The notes beneath the pieces were generated by a model, which saw only the letters and a program-made list of their open reading frames with translations, did not search any database and was not told the DNA's origin. Source: Dermatophilus congolensis (GTDB lineage Bacteria > Actinomycetota > Actinomycetes > Actinomycetales > Dermatophilaceae). From it: 36,467 bases of DNA. Shown piece by piece: positions 31,979 to 36,467 of this stretch. The position numbers and the translations under genes were made by a program. Location of the stretch: contig JAUNUP010000019.1 of assembly GCA_030538115.1 (NCBI GenBank), forward strand, positions 1 through 36,467, given 5' to 3'. How positions within the stretch are numbered: position 1 is the stretch's first letter; every line of letters starts with the position of its first letter.

Positions 31979-32299
31979 CTGACACCCGCCTCCAGGCGAG
32001 GTGGGCTTGGCTGGGCCCTTCGATCGGGATACGCAGCGCGAACGGTAGCTGTGGATAACTCTGACGGCTGGTGCGTCAGGCGTCCTGGGGTGGAGCTCCA
32101 ACACCAACAAAAACGGCCCCCGAAGGGGCCGTTGAGCCGTGCACCCTAAGATGCGCGGCGGGGTATGCCTCGATGATAACCGGAAGTGAGTCGCGGTGCC
32201 GGCAGCGTGTCGACCCCGCCGTCGGCGTGAGGGGCGGCCAATGTGGGGGGTGAGTCGCATCACACTGCGAGGTTCATGCGAGAATGTAAGAACAATGTA
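31979..32299. other. Gene-free region between attR and the iol promoter
   Basis: Before integration this would have followed tRNA-Ser directly. A short hairpin near 31985-32003 (CCGCCT...AGGTGG) may be the old tRNA terminator. TGTGGATAA (32050-32058) matches a DnaA box on the minus strand but is single. A clear terminator lies at 32107-32133. I see no gene. Confidence 0.5.
32107..32133 (-). terminator. Rho-independent terminator oriented to the minus strand
   Basis: AACGGCCCC-CGAA-GGGGCCGTT is a perfect 9-bp stem at 32112-32133. On the minus strand it is followed by TTTTTGTT, so it ends minus-strand transcription coming from the right. No minus-strand gene is seen between it and the iol promoter, so it may insulate against antisense transcription, or a small RNA lies between 32134 and 32300. 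Confidence 0.7.
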
Positions 32300-32328
32300 T
32301 TGACTTGTCGGGCGGTCAAGGATTCAAT
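32300..32328 (+). promoter_or_regulatory. Promoter of the transaldolase-iolD unit with candidate operator
   Basis: TTGACT (32300-32305) and TTCAAT (32323-32328) are 17 bp apart. TTGAC-N10-GTCAA (32300-32319) is an inverted repeat covering the -35 and spacer, in position for repression, possibly by the GntR/HutC protein at the end of the cluster. Confidence 0.6.
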
Positions 32329-32378
32329 GGTGGCATCAAACCAAACGTCACCCGTATGACCTCGATGGGGAGGAACCC

Positions 32379-33443
32379 GTGAGCTCCAGCCCGTTGCTCG
32401 ACATGACCCAGAACACGCCCACTGTTCTGTGGAACGACTCCGCAGACCCTAAGGAGTTGAAGCAGTCGATCGAGTGGGGGGCCGTGGGTGCCACGTGTAA
32501 CCCCGTCATCGCCGTCAACTGCGTCAAGGCAGACCTGCCGCGCTGGTCGGCGCGCATCGCCGAGATCGCAAAGGAGAAGCCGACGGCCTCGCACGCGGAC
32601 ATCGGTTGGCAGGTCGTCGAGGAGATGTCCGTCGACGCGGCCAAGCTGCTGGAACCCGCGTTCGAGAAGTACAAGGGTGTCAACGGGCGCCTGTCGATGC
32701 AGACCGACCCGCGGCTCCATCGCGACAAGGACGCCCTGGTTGATCAGGCCGTACGATTCGCCGGGTTGGCCAAGAACATCATCGTCAAGATTCCCGCCAC
32801 CTCCGTCGGTGTCGAGGCGCTCGAAGAGGCCACCTACCGTGGCGTCAACGTGAACGTCACCGTATCGTTCACCGTGCCACAGGCCGTCGAGACCGCCGAG
32901 GCGATCGAGCGCGGCCTCAGGCGTCGGGAGGCCGAGGGTCTGGACATCTCGACCATGGGTCCGGTTGTCACCATCATGGTGGGCCGCATCGACGACTGGC
33001 TGAAGAAGGTTTACAAAGAAGAGCAGCTCAACTTCGATCCCGGCTACCTGGAGTGGGCCGGCGTGGCTTGTTTCAAGAAGGCGTACGGCATCTTCAAGGA
33101 GCGCGGCCTGCGTTCGCGTCTGCTGTCTGCCGGGTACCGAAACTCGATGCAGTGGTACGAGTTCATCGGCGGCGACGTGGTGATCTCCCCGCCGTTCGCG
33201 TGGCAGCAGCGCTTCCAGAACAGCGGCATCGACGCCACCGAACGCATGGACGACCCCGTCGACCAGAAGATCCTCGACGGCCTCGCCACCATGCCCGAGT
33301 TCGTCAAAGCCTACGAGGTCGACGGCATGACGCCCGAGGAGTTCGACGACTTCGGCGCTACCCGCACCACGCTGCGCCAGTTCCTCGCCGCCGACGAGGA
33401 GCTCGACGGCATCGTCCGTGACGTCCTCATCCCCGCTCCCTGA
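32379..33443 (+). CDS. Transaldolase-family protein of the inositol cluster
   Basis: A 354-residue class I aldolase-fold protein of the transaldolase family. K137 in NIIVKIPATSVGVEAL is the predicted Schiff-base lysine; NVNVTVSFTVPQAVE and the C-terminal GDVVISPPFAWQQ strand fit the same barrel, and GATCNPV near the start matches the family TSNP-type segment. Proteins of this kind sit in actinobacterial iol loci, where their exact reaction is unclear; a role in cleaving or rearranging a sugar derivative is likely. The GTG at 32379 follows GGGGAGGA at ideal spacing. iolD starts 42 bp after its stop. Confidence 0.8.
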   Translation: MSSSPLLDMTQNTPTVLWNDSADPKELKQSIEWGAVGATCNPVIAVNCVKADLPRWSARIAEIAKEKPTASHADIGWQVVEEMSVDAAKLLEPAFEKYKGVNGRLSMQTDPRLHRDKDALVDQAVRFAGLAKNIIVKIPATSVGVEALEEATYRGVNVNVTVSFTVPQAVETAEAIERGLRRREAEGLDISTMGPVVTIMVGRIDDWLKKVYKEEQLNFDPGYLEWAGVACFKKAYGIFKERGLRSRLLSAGYRNSMQWYEFIGGDVVISPPFAWQQRFQNSGIDATERMDDPVDQKILDGLATMPEFVKAYEVDGMTPEEFDDFGATRTTLRQFLAADEELDGIVRDVLIPAP

Positions 33444-33485
33444 CGCCGCCGCCGAAGTAGTTTTCCCATGTGTGAAGGAGCGACG

Positions 33486-35429
33486 ATGACGTCACCCGCG
33501 ACGATTCGCCTGACCGTCGGGCAGGCCATAGTCAGGTTCTTGTCGGCGCAGTTCAGCGAGCGAGACGGTGTCCGCCGTCGCCTCGTGCCGGGCATGTTCG
33601 GCATCTTCGGTCACGGCAACGTGGCCGGGATCGGCCAGGCGCTGCTTCAGAACCAGGTCGAGGCCGAGAAGGCCGGAGGCGGCCGCAGCGCCGTGGACCT
33701 GCCGTACACCGAGCCCGCTGACGGCGAGCTGCCGTACTTCATGGCCCGCAACGAGCAGGGCGCCGTGAACGCGGCAGCCGCGTTCGCCAAGACGGTCGAG
33801 CGGACCCAGGCTCTGGCCGTGACCGCCTCGATCGGGCCGGGGTCCACCAACATGGTCACAGGTGCCGCGCTCGCGACCACCAACCGGCTGCCGGTGCTGC
33901 TGTTCCCCTCAGACATCTTCTCGACCCGCTACCCGGACCCGGTGTTGCAGCAGTTGGAGGACCCGCGCTCGCTGGACGTGTCAGTCAACGACGCGCTCAA
34001 GCCCGTTTCGCGGTTCTGGGACCGCATCAACCGCCCCGAGCAACTCATTCCGTCGATGCTCGCCGCGATGCGCGTGCTCACCGACCCCGCCGAGACCGGC
34101 GCTGTGACGGTGTGCCTGCCGCAGGACGTGCAGGCCGAGGCGTTCGACTGGCCGGTCGAGTTCTTCACCGATCGCACCTGGTACATCGCCCGTCCGGTGC
34201 CGGAGCCGGCTGCGCTGGCCCGCGCGGTCGAGGTCATCAAGGCCGCTAAGAAGCCGATGATTGTCGCCGGCGGTGGCGTTATCTACTCGGGTGCCTCCCA
34301 GGCGCTGCGTGACTTCGCCACCGCCACGAGCATCCCGGTGGCCGACACGCAGGCCGGTAAGGGCGCCATCAACTACGACCACCCGGCTGCGGTCGGCGGT
34401 GTCGGTGCCACAGGTAGCGGCTCCGCGAACGAGGTGGCTGCCGACGCGGACGTGGTCATCGGCATCGGAACGCGTTACAGCGACTTCACGACCGCCAGCC
34501 ACACCGTGTTCGGCAACCCCGACGTGAAGTTCGTGAACATCAACGTCACGGCGTTCGATGCGGCCAAACACTCGGCCACCATGGTGGTAGCCGACGCCCG
34601 CGAGGCCCTGATCGCCCTGGGCTCCGCGCTGGAGGAGTACAAGGTCGACGAGGCGTACGCGAAGCACGCCGCCGACCTCGACGCTGCCTGGCAGAAGGTC
34701 ACCGATGAGTGCTACCACCGGGGCAATACCCCGCTGCCGGCCCAGACCGAGGTGTTCGGTGCGCTGAACCAACTCATGGACCCCACGGACGTGGTCATCA
34801 ACGCGGCAGGCTCCATGCCTGGAGACCTCCAGTCGCTGTGGCGGGCCAGCACGCCCGAGCAGTACCACCTGGAGTACGCCTACTCGTGCATGGGGTACGA
34901 GATCCCCGCGTCGATGGGCGTGCGGATGGCCAAGGGTGAGGCTGGCCAGGTCGTGGCCATCGTCGGTGACGGCACGTACCAGATGATGCCCGCCGAACTG
35001 GCAACCATCGCCTCGGAGGGGCTCAAAGTTATCGTGGTGCTGCTGCAGAACCACGGCTGGAGTTCCATCGGCTCGCTCTCGGAGTCGCGCGGAAGCCAGC
35101 GATTCGGTACCAAGTACCGGGTGCGCAACGAGAAGACCGGGCGCTTGGATGGCGGCAACGTGCCGTTCGACCTCGCCGCTAACGCGGCGAGCTGGGGCCT
35201 GGACGTTCTCGAATGCGACGGCATCGAGGAGTTCCGCTCCAACTACGCGAAGGCCGCCGCGAGCGACCGGCCGACCGTGCTCTACATCGAGACCAACCTG
35301 CTCGGCCCCAACCCGCCCGGCACCGGTTGGTGGGATGTGCCCGTCTCGGCTGTCAGCGAGCTGGAGAGCACGAAGGCGGCCTACGAGGAATACAAGGCGT
35401 CCAAGCAGCCGCAGCGTCATTACCTCTGA
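33486..35429 (+). CDS. iolD: 3D-(3,5/4)-trihydroxycyclohexane-1,2-dione hydrolase
   Basis: A 647-residue ThDP-dependent enzyme that opens the ring of the diketo-inositol intermediate to 5-deoxy-D-glucuronate in myo-inositol breakdown. The N-terminal pyrimidine-binding domain has the family glutamate E90 in FMARNEQGAVNAA. The middle domain follows (about 230-375). The C-terminal pyrophosphate domain carries the GDG...N motif (VGDGTYQMMPAE, then LQNHGWSS, about 492-522). The length is as expected. The ATG at 33486 is 8 bp after AAGGAG; the earlier ATG at 33468 lacks a site. The other iol genes must lie elsewhere. Confidence 0.93.
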   Translation: MTSPATIRLTVGQAIVRFLSAQFSERDGVRRRLVPGMFGIFGHGNVAGIGQALLQNQVEAEKAGGGRSAVDLPYTEPADGELPYFMARNEQGAVNAAAAFAKTVERTQALAVTASIGPGSTNMVTGAALATTNRLPVLLFPSDIFSTRYPDPVLQQLEDPRSLDVSVNDALKPVSRFWDRINRPEQLIPSMLAAMRVLTDPAETGAVTVCLPQDVQAEAFDWPVEFFTDRTWYIARPVPEPAALARAVEVIKAAKKPMIVAGGGVIYSGASQALRDFATATSIPVADTQAGKGAINYDHPAAVGGVGATGSGSANEVAADADVVIGIGTRYSDFTTASHTVFGNPDVKFVNINVTAFDAAKHSATMVVADAREALIALGSALEEYKVDEAYAKHAADLDAAWQKVTDECYHRGNTPLPAQTEVFGALNQLMDPTDVVINAAGSMPGDLQSLWRASTPEQYHLEYAYSCMGYEIPASMGVRMAKGEAGQVVAIVGDGTYQMMPAELATIASEGLKVIVVLLQNHGWSSIGSLSESRGSQRFGTKYRVRNEKTGRLDGGNVPFDLAANAASWGLDVLECDGIEEFRSNYAKAAASDRPTVLYIETNLLGPNPPGTGWWDVPVSAVSELESTKAAYEEYKASKQPQRHYL

Positions 35430-35468
35430 CGCACACGGTGCCCCGTGATGGGGCGGCCACCCATGACG

Positions 35469-35508
35469 ACGGCGGGCTTCCCGGGAGTGATCCTGGGGAG
35501 CCCGCCGT
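35469..35508. terminator. Terminator after iolD
   Basis: A 14-pair stem (ACGGCGGGCTTCCC with GGGGAGCCCGCCGT, one T-G pair) and a 12-base loop are followed by TTT, between convergent iolD and the GntR gene. Confidence 0.85.
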
Positions 35509-35577
35509 TTCGGATTCCACACCCGGCCTCACCGAGCGATCACGAGGTCGCCCTTGGCGCGGAAACGTTGCCCCTCG

Positions 35578-36318
35578 TCAGCTGTCGTGCACGGTCACGT
35601 CGAGCGCGTACAGGTCGGCCCGGTAGGAGTGGTCGCCGAACTCCACCGGCTTGCCGGCCGCGTCGTAGGCCGTGCGGGTCATCGTGAGCACGGGGTCGTT
35701 GCGGCCGATGTGCAGCAGCTTGCGCTCCTCGGGGAGTGGACTGCGCGCCCCGATGGTCTGATGGGCCACGGAAGGTCGGACACCCCGACCGCGTAGCCAC
35801 GCGTACAACCCGTGCTCGGTGAGCGCTTCTTCGGTGACGTCGGCGAACTCGGGCGGCAGCCAGTTGCGCATGTAGGCCAGGGCGTCCTCGTCGGCCCAAC
35901 GCAGGCGTTCGATCTTCACTAGGGGCGTTTCCGGGTCCAGCTTGAGTGCCACGGCGATCGCGTCGTTGATCGCGTGGGGGTCGATGGACAGCACCTCGGT
36001 GCGGGGTTTCTTGCCCGCCCGGCTCAGATCGTCGTGCAGGCTGGTCAGTTCGTTACGCCGGTGAATGACCTCGTTCGCCACCGTGGTGCCGATGCCCCGG
36101 CGCCGCACCAGCAGGCCACGGGAGACCATCTCGGCGATGGCTCGCCGCACCGTGGGTCGAGACAGTTCCAGTCGGTGCGCCATCGCCAACTCGTTCTCGA
36201 AGGGGTCACCAGGCTGCAGGGTGCCGTTCTCGATGGCAGCGGTGAGCTGCTCGGCGAGCTGGTGATACAGCGGCACAGGGCTGGAGCGGTCGATGACGAC
36301 GGGTACTTCGGCGGTCAT
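35578..36318 (-). CDS. GntR/HutC-family transcriptional regulator (UTRA domain)
   Basis: A 246-residue repressor-type protein. Residues about 12-80 are the GntR winged helix (PVPLYHQLAEQLTAAIENGT; FENELAMAHRLELSRPTVRRA; RGLLVRRRGIGTTV). Residues about 95-240 form a UTRA effector domain (RLRWADEDALAYMRNWLPP; VEFGDHSYRADLYALDV), which usually binds a sugar or amino-acid derivative. The ATG at 36318 gives the usual distance to PLYHQL but has no close ribosome site; an ATG at 36363 would lie in the promoter. Its position suggests control of the inositol genes, with an inositol intermediate as signal. This is inference. Confidence 0.88.
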   Translation of the reverse strand: MTAEVPVVIDRSSPVPLYHQLAEQLTAAIENGTLQPGDPFENELAMAHRLELSRPTVRRAIAEMVSRGLLVRRRGIGTTVANEVIHRRNELTSLHDDLSRAGKKPRTEVLSIDPHAINDAIAVALKLDPETPLVKIERLRWADEDALAYMRNWLPPEFADVTEEALTEHGLYAWLRGRGVRPSVAHQTIGARSPLPEERKLLHIGRNDPVLTMTRTAYDAAGKPVEFGDHSYRADLYALDVTVHDS

Positions 36319-36358
36319 CTGACAAGGGTACCCGTTTGTTTCCTTTATCTGACGTTTT

Positions 36359-36387
36359 GACATAGCGCATCAGCTATGACAGGACAA
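36359..36387 (-). promoter_or_regulatory. Candidate promoter of the GntR gene
   Basis: On the minus strand TTGTCC (36387-36382) and TATGTC (36364-36359) are 17 bp apart. TGAC/GTCA half-sites recur at 36321-36370 (CTGACAAGG, CTGACGTTTTGACATAG), so autoregulation is plausible. Confidence 0.4.
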
Positions 36388-36392
36388 AGGAG

Positions 36393-36467
36393 AGACAGGA
36401 GGTGGGGGGGGGGGCGCGGGGGGGGCCCCCCCCGCCCTGGGGATAACGGAGGCAGGGGGGGAGAAAA
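36393..36467. other. Homopolymer-rich end of the window
   Basis: Runs of G and C (for example ten or more G, then GGGGGGCCCCCCCC) and a terminal AAAA replace normal sequence. This looks like a low-quality contig end, not biology; it should not be interpreted. Confidence 0.7.

Noticed and set aside
32050..32058. DnaA box TGTGGATAA as part of an origin
   Set aside because: A single box without a cluster, dnaA, dnaN or an AT-rich unwinding region.
31658..32263. 201-residue minus-strand frame spanning attR (GGRGIRTHDAVTDIAVFKRG)
   Set aside because: It is the antisense of the tRNA fragment in attR and crosses the element boundary; Arg/Pro-rich and without a ribosome site.
36393..36467. G-quadruplex or regulatory element in the terminal G runs
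   Set aside because: Run lengths and composition at the very end of the sequence look like sequencing or assembly error.

Overview
The window is high-GC DNA from an actinobacterium. The evidence is GC-rich third codon positions, frequent GTG starts, a fused BluB-CobT protein, a very long heterodisulfide-reductase-like Fe-S protein with an Ala/Pro-rich tail, and tRNA-integrated elements of actinomycete (AICE) type. A member of the Micrococcales is plausible but cannot be fixed from sequence alone.

Layout. (1) Bases 1-1.5 kb are the right end of an integrated element: the tail of an unidentified gene, an excisionase and a tyrosine integrase, ending at a tRNA-Gly(CCC) gene that is the probable attachment site. 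(2) 1.7-21.1 kb is a chromosomal core: SGNH-like hydrolase, BluB-CobT (lower-ligand synthesis and activation for cobalamin), DacB-type carboxypeptidase, dCTP deaminase, a heterodimeric ABC exporter pair, a CaiB/BaiF-like protein, a HipBA module with operator palindromes, an SRPBCC-like protein, the Fe-S membrane oxidoreductase, CysK, and a bacteriohemerythrin with an unknown partner. (3) 21.33-31.98 kb is a complete integrated element in the 3' part of tRNA-Ser(UGA), bounded by 58-bp direct repeats (57/58 identical). (4) 32.3-36.3 kb holds a transaldolase-family gene, iolD (inositol catabolism) and a convergent GntR/HutC regulator. The last ~75 bases are homopolymer-rich and look like a contig edge.

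The complete element reads as a small AICE. On the minus strand lie a run of small genes (including a one-membrane-span Spd-like protein), an FtsK/TraB-type translocase, a small unknown protein, a DUF3631-like ATPase (probable replication protein), xis and int. A divergent HTH/TPR regulator and an HTH-Nudix protein resembling the pSAM2 immunity factor Pif form the control region, and shared ACTCACTC-type operators link their promoters. Next to attR is AT-richer cargo: a predicted secreted protein with a D...ExK arrangement like PD-(D/E)xK nucleases, followed by a small acidic cytoplasmic protein. This looks like a toxin-immunity pair and is the most novel item here. A 71-bp imperfect inverted repeat rich in GGGACG motifs sits at the 3' end of the putative rep gene and may be the replication origin.
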